Shown here: piece after piece, positions 43,031 to 52,418 of the stretch
How the letters are laid out: the number at the start of each line of letters is the position of its first letter
Position numbering within the stretch: position 1 is the first letter of the stretch
Source of the DNA: Bosea sp. Tri-49
Lineage (GTDB): Bacteria > Pseudomonadota > Alphaproteobacteria > Rhizobiales > Beijerinckiaceae
NCBI RefSeq assembly: GCF_003952665.1
Contig: NZ_CP017946.1
Coordinates: forward strand, 4,607,001 to 4,671,000
Direction: 5' to 3'
Length of the DNA stretch: 64,000 nt
The notes under the pieces: generated by a model
Told to the model about the DNA's origin: nothing
What the model saw: only the letters and a program-made list of their open reading frames with translations
Databases searched by the model: none
Program-made: the position numbers and the translations under genes

Positions 43031-43353
43031 CTTCGTCTCCTCGTCACGTGATCCGCATAAACCGGAATCACGACAGTTCGAACCAGCCTGTCGGCGCGAC
43101 ATGGCTATTCTCAGGCACCGCTTCAGTGAAGCCATGCAAGAATGGTGGCCAGGGCGGCAAATCCAGTAATCTACAGCAAGAGCATTGACGTATCGGCAAG
43201 GCGTGACTGGTAATTGAAAATGAGGCCGGCCCGGCTTTCGCCAGAATCGCGGGTCAGCCTAAACAAGACCGGCATCAACGGGCGAAGCCGGCTCCTCCCG
43301 AAGCCCTCCGATCTTCAGCAGGCGCGCGCGGCAAGCGCGCGAGATGGACGCGC
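43031..43353. promoter_or_regulatory. Shared galE-galU intergenic region
   Basis: This 323-base gap must hold both promoters. TTGACG at 43185-43190 with TGGTAA 17 bases on is a weak sigma-70-like match towards galU. GCGCGCG and CGCGCGC stretches near 43323-43342 could form a hairpin just before galU. I see no gene and no clear operator. Confidence 0.3.
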
Positions 43354-44232
43354 ATGATCAAGAAAATCCGCAAGGCGGTCTTTCCCGTCGCTGGTCTCGG
43401 CACCCGTTTCCTGCCCGCCACCAAGGCGATTCCGAAGGAGATGCTGACCATCGTCGACCGGCCAGTGGTCCAGCACGTGGTCGACGAGGCGCGCGCCGCC
43501 GGGATCGAGCATTTCGTCTTCGTCACCGGCCGCAACAAGGGCGTGATCGAGGACCATTTCGACATGGCCTACGAGCTCGACGACACGCTGGCCAAGCGCG
43601 GCAAGACCAAGGAGCTGGACGCGCTCAAGCACGATCTGCCGGCCGCCGGCGCCACGAGCTTCACCCGCCAGCAGGCGCCGCTCGGCCTCGGCCATGCCGT
43701 CTGGTGCGCGCGCGACATCATCGGCGACGAGCCTTTCGCGCTGCTGCTGCCCGATATGCTGCATCACACCAGCGGCAAGGGCTGCCTTGCCGAGATGATC
43801 GAGGCCCATGCGGAGCATGGCGGCAACCACATCGCCGTTGCGCCGGTGCCTGAGGACCAGACCCATCAATACGGCATCGTCGGCGTGCACGATGCCAAGG
43901 CCAAGGTTTCGCAGATTACCGGAATGGTCGAGAAGCCGCCGAAGGGCACGGCGCCGTCGAACCTGCACATCACCGGCCGCTACATCCTGCAGCCGACGAT
44001 CTTCGACCTGCTCGCCAAGCAGGAGAAGGGCGCCGGCGGCGAGATCCAGCTGACCGATTCGATGATCGCCCTGGCAAAGCTCGAGAAGTTCTTCGCGGTG
44101 CGCTTCGACGGTGACATCTACGATACCGGCTCGAAGATCGGCTTCCTCTCGGCCAATGTCGCTTATGCACTGGAGCGCGGCGATCTCGGCCCGCAATTGC
44201 GCGGCGAGATCGAGCGCCTGCTGGGGCGGTAA
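43354..44232 (+). CDS. galU: UTP--glucose-1-phosphate uridylyltransferase
   Basis: A 292-residue nucleotidyltransferase making UDP-glucose. The signature GLGTRFLPATKAIPKEML (residues ~14-31), LLPDMLHH, VEKPPKG and GDIYDTGSK are GalU hallmarks. UDP-glucose feeds exopolysaccharide, LPS and glucan synthesis. It is divergent from galE and followed by a palindromic repeat at 44242. Confidence 0.96.
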   Translation: MIKKIRKAVFPVAGLGTRFLPATKAIPKEMLTIVDRPVVQHVVDEARAAGIEHFVFVTGRNKGVIEDHFDMAYELDDTLAKRGKTKELDALKHDLPAAGATSFTRQQAPLGLGHAVWCARDIIGDEPFALLLPDMLHHTSGKGCLAEMIEAHAEHGGNHIAVAPVPEDQTHQYGIVGVHDAKAKVSQITGMVEKPPKGTAPSNLHITGRYILQPTIFDLLAKQEKGAGGEIQLTDSMIALAKLEKFFAVRFDGDIYDTGSKIGFLSANVAYALERGDLGPQLRGEIERLLGR

Positions 44233-44241
44233 GCCAGCTAC

Positions 44242-44352
44242 GTCATTCCCGGGCGGAGCGTAGCGCAGACCCGGGAATCTCGGGCCGGAAGAGGCTTTCT
44301 CCAAGGGAGAGCCCATTCTGCCCGAGATGCTCGGGTCAAGCCCGAGCATGAC
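44242..44352. repeat. Cloverleaf palindromic repeat of a second sequence type, copy D
   Basis: About 111 bases framed by GTCAT and ATGAC. Stems: TCCCGGG/CCCGGGA, a long-range TCTCGGGC/GCCCGAGA, and TGCTCGGG/CCCGAGCA with loop TCAAG. The architecture equals copies A-C but the base sequence is different. It lies between the convergent galU and barrel genes. Its right-hand hairpin alone recurs at 58718-58746. Confidence 0.75.
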
Positions 44353-44363
44353 CGCTGCGGCTA

Positions 44364-45962
44364 TTAGAACTGCACCCGCAACCCGACCTGCGCGATGTTG
44401 GCGGTGTAGTCCGAGCCCTGGTTGGTCGAGTTCAGGCGCTCATGGGTGAAGCTGGCGCGGACCGAGAAGGTCCGGGTCAGCTTGTATTCGATCCTGGCGC
44501 CGATGGTCGACGTGTCCTCGCGCAGGTCCTGGCCGTCATATTCGGTGCGGCCATAGCTGGCGAAACCGGTGACGGTGATGTTCCGGCGCAGGGCATGCGC
44601 CACTTCGAGATTAACGCGCCGTGCCGTCGTGCCGCTCGAGCCGGGGATGGTAGTGTCGCCGAGCTCGGAGGCACCGCGCAGCGTCACAGTGGTCAGCGGC
44701 GTCGGCGTCCACAGGATCGCGGCGTCGCCGACGATGCCGCGCAGGTTCTTCAGCCGGCCATCCTCGTATTTGCGGTCCTGATAGCCGACCGAGACCTCGG
44801 CGGTGAGCAGGCGGCTGATCTCGAAGGTCGAGCCGAGGCGGGCGGTATAGCCGTCGGAGGAACGCATATAGCCGCTGGAATCGACCTTCTCGTCGAACTG
44901 GCGGGTGTCGATCTCGCCCTGGACGAAGGGCTTGAAACCCGGCGTCACCTCGTAGGCGGCGCGCAGGCGCAGGCCGTATTGGGTCTGGTTGCGATCGGCC
45001 TGGCTCAGCTTACGCCCGTTGCTGAGATCGGCGTCCTCGTAGTCCTGGCGGTCGACCGCGCCGCGCAAGGTGAACTGCAGACGGTTGATGTCATGGGTGA
45101 CGCCGGCCGCGGCGCCATAGTTCCAGGTGATTGGCCGGCCCTGTACGGCAGCCGACAGATCGGGTGAGCCTGGCCGCTGCGTGTCGAGACGCAAGCGCGA
45201 TTCGAGCAGGATGCGGGTGTCGCGCGTCGCGTCGAGGCGCAGCGACATGTTGCCTTCCGCATCCGGGCGCGAGGCGCTGTCGTCGCGATAGTAGCGGCTG
45301 TAGCCGCCACGCAGCATGCCGGTGAGCTCGTGCACGTTCCAGTCGGATTGGATGCCGAGCTCGCCCTCGGTGCGGCTGAACAGCGAGCCCTTGCTCGCCC
45401 CGGGCACGCGCGAGGGATTGCTGTCATAGCCGCCGGAGCCGGTGATTGCCGGGCGCAGGATGACATTGCCGAGGCGCAGGCCGAGCGGCGCGTAGGGGTC
45501 TTCCTCCGGCCGCTTGCGCTTGCGCGGCTCGGGCGCCGGCGGAAGTGGCGGGGGCAGAGCGGTTATCGTCGGCTGCGGAGCGCGGATATCGCGCTGGGTG
45601 ATGCCGCGCAAGCGCGAGGACCGTACTGGCTGGCTGGCACGAGGCGGCTGACCGGAGGAGATCGCACCAGAGCGGCGACGGGTTGCGACGGAAGGCTCGT
45701 CGACCGCGTCGGGAGAGGCGATCTGGTTCCGACCGGTCGAAGTCTGGGTCGCCTGTGTCTGCCCGAGATTACTAGGAGTCCCGGTGCGCAAAGCCGGCGC
45801 GCCGGATCGGTTTGACGACGTCGCCTGCCGGTCGGAGGTCTGGGCAACCACCTGCGTCGGCCAAGTCGTCAGCCCGGCAACGACGCCGCAGCTTGCGACG
45901 CCTGCCAGCCAGCAGATCTTGGCAAAACGGGACACTGGCGCGACGGTGCTCCGGCGAGGCAA
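44364..45962 (-). CDS. Outer-membrane beta-barrel protein (BBP2-like)
   Basis: A 532-residue protein with a long signal peptide (about 1-41), a Pro/Arg/Ser-rich periplasmic part (45-160) and a barrel domain with alternating strands ending in the C-terminal Phe (VGLRVQF). It matches the outer-membrane beta-barrel family BBP2, often near exopolysaccharide genes and possibly a polysaccharide pore. Neighbours galU, galE and kdsD fit surface-sugar functions. The exact start within the first few codons is uncertain. Confidence 0.85.
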   Translation of the reverse strand: MPRRSTVAPVSRFAKICWLAGVASCGVVAGLTTWPTQVVAQTSDRQATSSNRSGAPALRTGTPSNLGQTQATQTSTGRNQIASPDAVDEPSVATRRRSGAISSGQPPRASQPVRSSRLRGITQRDIRAPQPTITALPPPLPPAPEPRKRKRPEEDPYAPLGLRLGNVILRPAITGSGGYDSNPSRVPGASKGSLFSRTEGELGIQSDWNVHELTGMLRGGYSRYYRDDSASRPDAEGNMSLRLDATRDTRILLESRLRLDTQRPGSPDLSAAVQGRPITWNYGAAAGVTHDINRLQFTLRGAVDRQDYEDADLSNGRKLSQADRNQTQYGLRLRAAYEVTPGFKPFVQGEIDTRQFDEKVDSSGYMRSSDGYTARLGSTFEISRLLTAEVSVGYQDRKYEDGRLKNLRGIVGDAAILWTPTPLTTVTLRGASELGDTTIPGSSGTTARRVNLEVAHALRRNITVTGFASYGRTEYDGQDLREDTSTIGARIEYKLTRTFSVRASFTHERLNSTNQGSDYTANIAQVGLRVQF

Positions 45963-46084
45963 AGGCTCTCGCGCGCCGGAAGGGCGCGCATGGTTAATGG
46001 AGTTAGAACGAAGAGGGTTAATGCTGCGTCAACGCTGGCGCAGCGGTGGCCAGCCGGCCTCCCGCCATGCTAGAGGCGCGCTCC

Positions 46085-47056
46085 ATGACCGCGACCATCA
46101 GCGCTTCCGCCCTGCGGACCATCGCCACCGAACGCGCCGGGCTCGATGCCTTGCACGAAGCGATCGGCAATGGCCTCGCCGAACCCTTCACCGCCGCCGT
46201 CGAGATGATCCGCGCGGCCTCTGGCCGGGTGATCGTTACCGGCATGGGCAAATCCGGCCATGTCGCCAGGAAGATCGTGGCGACGCTCGCCTCGACCGGC
46301 ACGCCCTCGTATTTCGTCCATCCGGCCGAGGCGAGCCATGGCGATCTCGGCATGGTTCAACCCGAGGATGTCGTCGTTGCCCTGTCCTGGTCGGGCGAGG
46401 CGGCCGAGCTCTCGGCCATCGTCGGCTATACCCGCCGCTTCCGTGTCGGGCTGATCGCGATCACCGCCAACCGCGACAGCGCCCTCGGCCGCGAGGCCGA
46501 TATCGCGCTCGTTCTGCCGAAGGCGCAGGAGGCCTGCCCGAATGGGCTTGCTCCGACCACGTCGACGACGATGCAGATGGCGCTCGGCGATGCGCTCGCG
46601 GTGGCCTTGCTCGAGGCGCGCGGCTTCTCGCGCCAGGATTTCTACGTCTACCACCCCGGCGGCAAGCTCGGCGCGCAGCTCAAGACCGTCGCGACCATCA
46701 TGCATTCCGGCGAACGCCTGCCGGTCGTCGGCGAGATGGCGGCGATGGCCGATGTCGTCGCGATGATCACGGCCAAGGGTTTTGGCTGCGCCATCGTCAT
46801 CGATGTCGACGGCAAGCTCGCCGGCGTCGTCACCGATGGCGATTTGCGCCGCAAGCTCGGTGCCGGCTGGGGCGGACGAGTGGCGCGCGACGTGATGACG
46901 AAGGACCCGCGCCGGATCGCGCCGGATGCGCTCACCGCCGAGGCGCTGGAGATGGTCAATCGGCTGCGTGTCACCGCGCTGATCGTCGCCGATGCCGACG
47001 ACAAGCCGGTCGGCCTCGTCCATGTCCACGATCTGCTGGCGCTGGGCGTCGCCTAG
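46085..47056 (+). CDS. kdsD: Arabinose-5-phosphate isomerase, KpsF/GutQ/KdsD family
   Basis: A 323-residue isomerase that turns ribulose-5-phosphate into arabinose-5-phosphate, the first step of Kdo synthesis for LPS or capsule. The SIS domain (about 30-175) has GMGKSGHVARK and the HPAEASHGDLGM motif; two CBS domains follow (about 205-320). The ATG at 46085 after GAGGCGCG is preferred; an upstream ATG would add 13 unlike residues. Confidence 0.93.
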   Translation: MTATISASALRTIATERAGLDALHEAIGNGLAEPFTAAVEMIRAASGRVIVTGMGKSGHVARKIVATLASTGTPSYFVHPAEASHGDLGMVQPEDVVVALSWSGEAAELSAIVGYTRRFRVGLIAITANRDSALGREADIALVLPKAQEACPNGLAPTTSTTMQMALGDALAVALLEARGFSRQDFYVYHPGGKLGAQLKTVATIMHSGERLPVVGEMAAMADVVAMITAKGFGCAIVIDVDGKLAGVVTDGDLRRKLGAGWGGRVARDVMTKDPRRIAPDALTAEALEMVNRLRVTALIVADADDKPVGLVHVHDLLALGVA

Positions 47057-47081
47057 CGCTTAGCATCTTGCGAGGAGGCTC

Positions 47082-47984
47082 ATGGCCGCGCTCGAATGGG
47101 ATGATCTGCGCTATGTCCTCGCCGTCGCCGAGGCCGGCTCGCTCGCCGGCGCGGCGCGCGAGTTGCGCGTCAACCATTCGACTGTGCTCAGGCGCATTGC
47201 CGCCTTCGAGCAGCAATTGGCCTTACGCCTCTTCGAACGGCTGCCGACCGGCTATGTGCTGACGGCCGGCGGCGAGGAATTGGTCGCGGCGGCGCGGAGC
47301 ATCTCCGGCACCGTCACCGAGCTTGAACGCAGGATCGCCGGGCAGGACCTTCGCCTCTCCGGCACGCTCCGGGTTACCGCCACCGACACGCTGATGGGCT
47401 CGATCCTGCCGGAGATCCTCGCGGAATTCAGCGAGACCCATCCCGGCATCGCCCTGGAGGTCGCGGCCTCCAATCTGATGTTCAACCTGACCAAGCGCGA
47501 TGCCGATGTCGCCTTGCGGACCGCCGACAACCCGCCGGCGACGCTGGTCGGGCGCCGGGTCGGCAAGATCGCCTTCGCGATCTATGCTGCGCCCGCCTAT
47601 CTCTCGTGGCACGATCACGCCGACCTCACCGAGCATCGCTGGGTTGGGCCGGACGACACGCTCGGCGGGACCTCGGTGGCGCGCTGGATGCAGGCGAAGC
47701 TGCCGAAGAGCGAGATCATACTCAGGGCCGACTCGCTGTTGGCGATGCAGCAGGCGGCGGTGGCGGGGCTCGGGCTGGTGGCGCTGCCTTGCTATCTCGG
47801 CGACAGCGTTCCGGCTCTCGCTTGCGTGCGCCGTCCTATACCGGAGATGGAGACGGCGCTCTGGATCCTGACCCATGAGGATCTGCGCGCCGCGGCGCGG
47901 GTCCGCGCCTTCACCGAGTTCGCCTATGGCGCCTTCCGGAAGCGCCGCGCTTTGCTGGAGGGCGAGCCCACGCCTTCCGCTTGA
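47082..47984 (+). CDS. LysR family transcriptional regulator
   Basis: A 300-residue regulator with an N-terminal winged helix (about 6-65, RELRVNHSTVLRRIAAFEQQL) and a C-terminal LysR substrate-binding domain (about 90-290). The target is unknown. It follows kdsD by 25 bases, though a functional tie is unlikely, and ends five bases from the convergent SMR gene. It may control the efflux genes to its right. Confidence 0.9.
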   Translation: MAALEWDDLRYVLAVAEAGSLAGAARELRVNHSTVLRRIAAFEQQLALRLFERLPTGYVLTAGGEELVAAARSISGTVTELERRIAGQDLRLSGTLRVTATDTLMGSILPEILAEFSETHPGIALEVAASNLMFNLTKRDADVALRTADNPPATLVGRRVGKIAFAIYAAPAYLSWHDHADLTEHRWVGPDDTLGGTSVARWMQAKLPKSEIILRADSLLAMQQAAVAGLGLVALPCYLGDSVPALACVRRPIPEMETALWILTHEDLRAAARVRAFTEFAYGAFRKRRALLEGEPTPSA

Positions 47985-47989
47985 GCGGC

Positions 47990-48307
47990 TCAGGCCTCGA
48001 CCAGCTTGAGGCCGATCACGCCGACCAGGATCAGCGCGAGCAGGCCGAGGCGCATGGGCGAAGCGCTCTCGCCCAGGGCGACGATGCCGACAATCGCGAC
48101 GCCGAGCGCCCCGATGCCGACCCAGACCGCATAGGCGGTGCCAACCGGCAATTGCTTCAGCGCCAGCGACAGCATGACGAAGCTGGCGATCGCCGAGGCG
48201 ATGCCGATCACGCTCGGCCCCAGCCGCGTGAAGCCGCCGGCCTGCTTCAGCGCGATCGCCCAGACGATCTCGAGCAATCCGGCTCCGGTGAGCAGCAACC
48301 AGGACAT
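47990..48307 (-). CDS. SMR family multidrug efflux protein (SugE/EmrE-like)
   Basis: A 105-residue four-helix inner-membrane protein. The membrane-embedded Glu of SMR pumps is in [12 protein letters not shown] (about residue 13). The WAIALK sequence favours the SugE/Gdx subgroup (guanidinium exporters) over EmrE, but no guanidine riboswitch is visible upstream. GGAGACATC before ATG 48307 sets the start. A longer frame upstream to 48604 is a shadow of the next gene. Confidence 0.88.
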   Translation of the reverse strand: MSWLLLTGAGLLEIVWAIALKQAGGFTRLGPSVIGIASAIASFVMLSLALKQLPVGTAYAVWVGIGALGVAIVGIVALGESASPMRLGLLALILVGVIGLKLVEA

Positions 48308-48369
48308 AGGATGTCTCCATGAAGAGGGCGGACGGCGTCGGTTCGGCATCGTCGGGAAGGCTTCGCGGT

Positions 48370-49293
48370 TCAGAAGAGCTTGATCGCGGCGACGCCAAGC
48401 AGCAGGACCGCGACGCCGGCAAAGCGCAGGGGTGAGATCTCGCGCTGGGGCAGGCGGAACCAGCCATGGCGATCGACGAAGAGCGAGACGATCTGCTGGC
48501 CGGCGACGGTCAGGCCGACCGTGGCAGCGGTGCCGATCGCGGGGATCGCGGTGAAGACCGTGGTGACATAGGTGGCGCCGCAAGCAGCGCCGATCCAGCC
48601 CCACCAGGGCATCGTCTTGAGGCCGTCCAGCTGCGGCTTGGCGCCATTCATCAGGGCCAATGTCACCAGCAGCACCACCAGCATCGACAAGGTCGCGACC
48701 AGGAAGCTGATCGTGCCGACGACGAAGGGCGCGCCGAGATCGTGCCGCAGCAGGCCATTGATCGCGCCCTGAACGGGCAGCACAGCGCCGGCGATGAGGG
48801 CGAGCAGCATCCAGCCGAGCTTGGAGCCGGAGAGCTCCCTGGTTGCGCCCTTCTGGCCGAAGACGATCGCGGTCACACCGACGAGCACGGCAAGCGTGCC
48901 AAGCAGGGTTGCGGGCTTAGGGAGCTGCTGGGGCACGCCGAGCACGCCGAACCTGTCGAGTCCGAGCGAGGCCAGCATCTGGCCGGCGATAAACAGCCCG
49001 ACCGCGACGACCGCGCCGAGCCGTGGGAAGACCAAGATGGTCGAGGCGACATAGAGCGCCGTCGCGACGCCGCCGATCGCGTGCCACCAGGGCACGGCGT
49101 GCAGTCCGCCGAAGGCGGCGCCTGTGCCGGTGGCGATCGCGACGATCAGCAGCAGGATGGCTGCGAGGATGACCTGGATCGTTGTCGCGGCGAAGGGGCT
49201 GCCGGTCGCCTTCGACAATTGCGCATTGGCGCCGGCCTGGACTGCCAGCAGGCCGCCGGCCGCAAGGGACAGGGGGATGAAGAGGGTATCCAT
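48370..49293 (-). CDS. DMT-superfamily transporter, tandem YdcZ/DUF606 domains
   Basis: A 307-residue inner-membrane protein with about ten hydrophobic segments forming two DUF606 (YdcZ) halves; [18 protein letters not shown] in the second half mirrors [21 protein letters not shown] in the first. Family members are often separate ~150-residue halves, so this is a fused form. Substrate unknown, probable efflux. ATG 49293 is the start; the longer frame upstream is not membrane-like. Confidence 0.87.
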   Translation of the reverse strand: MDTLFIPLSLAAGGLLAVQAGANAQLSKATGSPFAATTIQVILAAILLLIVAIATGTGAAFGGLHAVPWWHAIGGVATALYVASTILVFPRLGAVVAVGLFIAGQMLASLGLDRFGVLGVPQQLPKPATLLGTLAVLVGVTAIVFGQKGATRELSGSKLGWMLLALIAGAVLPVQGAINGLLRHDLGAPFVVGTISFLVATLSMLVVLLVTLALMNGAKPQLDGLKTMPWWGWIGAACGATYVTTVFTAIPAIGTAATVGLTVAGQQIVSLFVDRHGWFRLPQREISPLRFAGVAVLLLGVAAIKLF

Positions 49294-49321
49294 GACGAGA
49301 AGTCCTGTCGGGCCAGGTCGA

Positions 49322-49954
49322 TCAGGCGCCGGCGTACGCGAGCGCCGGCACGGCAAGTCCGCGCTGCACGGCGGGGCGGGCTGCGATCGTCTCGTGCCAG
49401 CGCTTGAGATGAGGGGTTTCGGCAAGGCTCACGCCGAGCTGGGGCAGGGCATTGATCCAAGGCCAGACCATGATGTCGGCGATGCCGTAGCTGGCCTCGA
49501 CCAGATAGGGCCGCAGCGCCAGCTCGCCGTTGAGGACACCAAGGATGCGGACGGTCTCGCGCTCATAGCGCTCGATCGCGTAGGGGAGCTTCTCCTTGGC
49601 GAAGACTTTGAAATGCCAGAGCTGGCCGATCATCGGCCCGATATGGGCCGCCTGGAAGAAGCTCCATTGCAGCGTCTTGCCCAGAGTCTGCGGGCCGTTC
49701 GGCTGGAACACGCCGGAGCGCTCGGCGAGGTAGAGCAGGATCGCGCCGGATTCGAAGACGGTCCGGTCATGGTCGTGGTCGACGATGACCGGGATCTTGT
49801 TGTTCGGGTTGAGCGCCAGGAAGCTCGGCCGGAGCTGGTCGCCCGCTTCGATATCGATGAGGTTGATGGCGTAGGGCAGCCCGGTTTCCTCGAGCATGAT
49901 CGAGGCCTTGTGGCCGTTCGGGGTCTGGTAGGTATAGAGGTCGATCGGGGTCAT
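49322..49954 (-). CDS. Glutathione S-transferase, YfcG/Ure2p-like
   Basis: A 210-residue transferase with thioredoxin-fold N-terminus (YTYQTPNGHKASIMLEE, NPNNKIPVIVD, FESGAI) and alpha-helical C-terminus. The TPNG motif is that of the nu-class YfcG/YghU group, which has disulfide-reductase activity. It is the first of three minus-strand genes (GST, DMT, SMR) that may form one detoxification and export operon. Confidence 0.9.
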   Translation of the reverse strand: MTPIDLYTYQTPNGHKASIMLEETGLPYAINLIDIEAGDQLRPSFLALNPNNKIPVIVDHDHDRTVFESGAILLYLAERSGVFQPNGPQTLGKTLQWSFFQAAHIGPMIGQLWHFKVFAKEKLPYAIERYERETVRILGVLNGELALRPYLVEASYGIADIMVWPWINALPQLGVSLAETPHLKRWHETIAARPAVQRGLAVPALAYAGA

Positions 49955-50075
49955 CGGCTTGCTCCGAGGTCTGGATGCCGATGAGATAGCCTGTGCGATG
50001 GCGCCTCACGATGTGTGATGTGGCTTCATAAAAATGCAAAATTGCACAGATCGTGATATGGGTCCGTACTTCCCC

Positions 50076-50167
50076 GTCATGTCGGACTTGTCCCGACCAT
50101 CCACGCCTTCGCGTCACTGATTGCAGGTGTTCAAGACGTGGATGCTCGCCACAAGGGCGAGCATGAC
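50076..50167. repeat. Cloverleaf palindromic repeat, copy C (inverted)
   Basis: Same element as at 8517 and 19940 but in reverse orientation: GTCATG...CATGAC frame, a TCGGG-type hairpin first (loop ACTTGT region), the ATCCACG/CGTGGAT long stem, then GCTCGCC/GGCGAGC with loop ACAAG. It lies between the GST gene and serA (gap about 240 bases), which holds nothing else recognised. Confidence 0.8.
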
Positions 50168-50191
50168 GTGCTGGAATTCCGTTGGATTAGC

Positions 50192-51448
50192 TCAGCCGCG
50201 CTCGTACAGCAGCCGTGCCCGGATCGTGCCGTCCAGCGCCCTGATCTCCTCGATGATCTCGCGCGCGACCTCGCCGACCGGATCGGCCTCCATCACGACA
50301 TAGCCGATCTCGCCGTCGGTCTGGAAATTCTGGGCGGCGATGTTGATGTTGCGGCTGGCGAAGACGTCGTTGAGGCGGCGCAGCATGCCGGGTGCATTGC
50401 GTTGGACCTGGATGAAGCGGGTGCCGGTCGGGCGCGCCGGCAATTGCACCTGCGGGAAGTTGACCGCGCCGACGGTCGAGCCGACATCGGAATAGTCGAC
50501 CAGCTTGCGCGCCACCTCGGCGCCAATGCGCTCCTGCGCCTCCTCGGTCGAGCCGCCGATATGCGGGGTCAGGATGACGTTGGGCAGACCCTGGAGCGGC
50601 GTGACGAAGCGCTCGACATTGGACGCCGGCTCCTTCGGGAAGACGTCGACCGCGGCGCCGGCGAGATGGCCGCTCTTCAGCCCCTCGGCAAGGGCATCGA
50701 GATCGATGACCGTGCCACGCGAATTGTTGATGAGATAAGCGCCCTGCTTCATCGCAGCGATCTCGGCCTTGCCGATCATGCCGTTCGTCGCAGGCGTTTC
50801 CGGCACGTGCAGCGAGACCACGTCGCTGTTCGCCAGCAGGGCGCTCAGGCTCTCGACTGGCTCAGTGTTGCCGTGGCGCAGGCGGTCGGTGTGATCGTAG
50901 TAGATCACGCGCATGCCCATCGCCTCGGCGATGTTCGAGAGCTGGCTGCCGATATTGCCGTAGCCGACGATACCGAGGACCTTGCCGCGGACTTCGAAGG
51001 AGCCGTTGGCCGATTTGTCCCAGCCGCCGACATGGGCCGAGACCGAGCGGTCGGTGATCCGGCGCAGCAGCATGACGATCTCGCCGATGGTCAGCTCGGC
51101 GACGCTGCGGGTGTTGGAGAAGGGCGCGTTGAAGACCGGGATGCCGCGCAGGCGAGCCGCGTCGAGATCGACCTGGTTGGTGCCAACCGAGAAGCAGCCG
51201 ACGGCGAAGAGGCGTTTTGCGGCGGAAAAGACCGGCTCGGTCAGCTGCGTGCGCGAACGGATGCCGAGGATGTGGGTCTTCTCGATGGCTTCGACGAGTT
51301 GGGCCTCGTCGAGCGCCTTCGGCAGGCGCGTCAGGTTGGTGTAGCCGGCCTGCTGCAGGGCAGCGACGGCGGAATCATTGATGCCTTCGAGCAGCAGGAC
51401 GCGGAGGCGGTCCTTCGGGAAGGAAAGCCGGTCGGTGGGGAGATTCAT
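50192..51448 (-). CDS. serA: D-3-phosphoglycerate dehydrogenase
   Basis: A 418-residue enzyme for the first step of serine synthesis. It has the substrate/NAD domains (VGYGNIGSQL, about 160-170, and the catalytic PHIGGSTEEAQ) and a C-terminal ACT domain (about 345-418, IQVQRNAPGMLRRL) for serine feedback. Length matches the E. coli type (410) rather than the 520-residue type. ATG at 51448 is preferred; a longer upstream frame lacks similarity. Confidence 0.93.
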   Translation of the reverse strand: MNLPTDRLSFPKDRLRVLLLEGINDSAVAALQQAGYTNLTRLPKALDEAQLVEAIEKTHILGIRSRTQLTEPVFSAAKRLFAVGCFSVGTNQVDLDAARLRGIPVFNAPFSNTRSVAELTIGEIVMLLRRITDRSVSAHVGGWDKSANGSFEVRGKVLGIVGYGNIGSQLSNIAEAMGMRVIYYDHTDRLRHGNTEPVESLSALLANSDVVSLHVPETPATNGMIGKAEIAAMKQGAYLINNSRGTVIDLDALAEGLKSGHLAGAAVDVFPKEPASNVERFVTPLQGLPNVILTPHIGGSTEEAQERIGAEVARKLVDYSDVGSTVGAVNFPQVQLPARPTGTRFIQVQRNAPGMLRRLNDVFASRNINIAAQNFQTDGEIGYVVMEADPVGEVAREIIEEIRALDGTIRARLLYERG

Positions 51449-51567
51449 GGCGCGCTCGACGATCCAGCGATGCGCCCACTCGCCTGGTCGGGCGGAAGGC
51501 GCCGGAGCGCTCGCTATAGACCTGTTGTCGCAGTGCACAACCGCAAAGTTGTCGCGTCTGCCTCGCG

Positions 51568-52416
51568 CTATGCGCTAGCGGCGCGCAGCGGCACGACGCC
51601 TCCCGGCGGCACCGGCGTCAGATGCTGCTGTGGCAGCAGGAAGGGCTGGCCGGCCGGCGGCAGGCGGCTGAAGGAGAGCGAGACGCGGAAGACGCCGCGC
51701 AGGAGATTGTCGTCGAGGATCGTCGCCGGCTCGCCCTGGGCGACGATCGCGCCCTCATGCATCACCACCAGTCGGTCGGCATAGGTCACGGCGAGGTTGA
51801 GATCATGAAGCACCACCAGCACGGCTGCGCCTTGCGCCGCGATGGTGCGCGCTGCGTCCAGCAAGGAGAGTTGGTGGCAGAGGTCGAGGCTGGCGATCGG
51901 CTCGTCGAGGAAGAGGATCTGGCGCTGCGCGACGCTGCGCCCGGCCTCGAGCTGGCAGAGCGCGCGGGCGAACTGGACGCGCTGCTGCTCGCCGCCTGAC
52001 AATGTCTGGTACTGGCGGCCGGCAAGGCCGATGACGCCGGCGGTCTCGAGCGCCTGAGCGATGATCTGCTCCTTGCGGGCACGCGACTGTGCCCGGCCGA
52101 CACCTTCGAGGCCGAGCCGCGCGACCTCGTAGACGCTGAACGGGAAGGCGAGGCGCTGGTTCTGCACCATGACCGCGCGGCGGCAGGCGAGCTCCCAGCC
52201 GGGAATCTGCGGCAGCGCCATCCCGTCCAGGCGGACCGCGCCCTGCGAGGGCGAAAGTTCACCGGTGAGGAGCTTGAGCAGGGTCGACTTGCCGGCGCCG
52301 TTGGGGCCGACAACGATGGTGGTGGCGCCCTCTTGGAGCGTCAGCGAGGCGCCGCGCACGAGAGTGCTGCTACGCACCGAGAAGGAAAGATCATCCGCTT
52401 CCAGGATCGCGGCCAT
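51568..52416 (-). CDS. hmuV: Heme ABC transporter ATP-binding protein
   Basis: A 282-residue ATPase with Walker A GPNGAGKS at 37-44, signature LSGGEQQRV, Walker B ILFLDEP. The CQLEAG insert before Walker B and the C-terminal tail beyond about 250 are those of HmuV. It powers heme import with HmuU and HmuT. It lies two bases after hmuU. Confidence 0.92.
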   Translation of the reverse strand: MAAILEADDLSFSVRSSTLVRGASLTLQEGATTIVVGPNGAGKSTLLKLLTGELSPSQGAVRLDGMALPQIPGWELACRRAVMVQNQRLAFPFSVYEVARLGLEGVGRAQSRARKEQIIAQALETAGVIGLAGRQYQTLSGGEQQRVQFARALCQLEAGRSVAQRQILFLDEPIASLDLCHQLSLLDAARTIAAQGAAVLVVLHDLNLAVTYADRLVVMHEGAIVAQGEPATILDDNLLRGVFRVSLSFSRLPPAGQPFLLPQQHLTPVPPGGVVPLRAASA

Positions 52417-52418
52417 GG

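Noticed and set aside
48308..48369. Guanidine riboswitch before the SugE-like SMR gene
   Set aside because: The gap is only 62 bases and lacks the guanidine-I or guanidine-II/III motifs.
47990..48604. 204-codon form of the SMR gene
   Set aside because: The first ~100 residues are out-of-frame reading of the DMT gene; the SMR family starts at 48307 after a good ribosome site.
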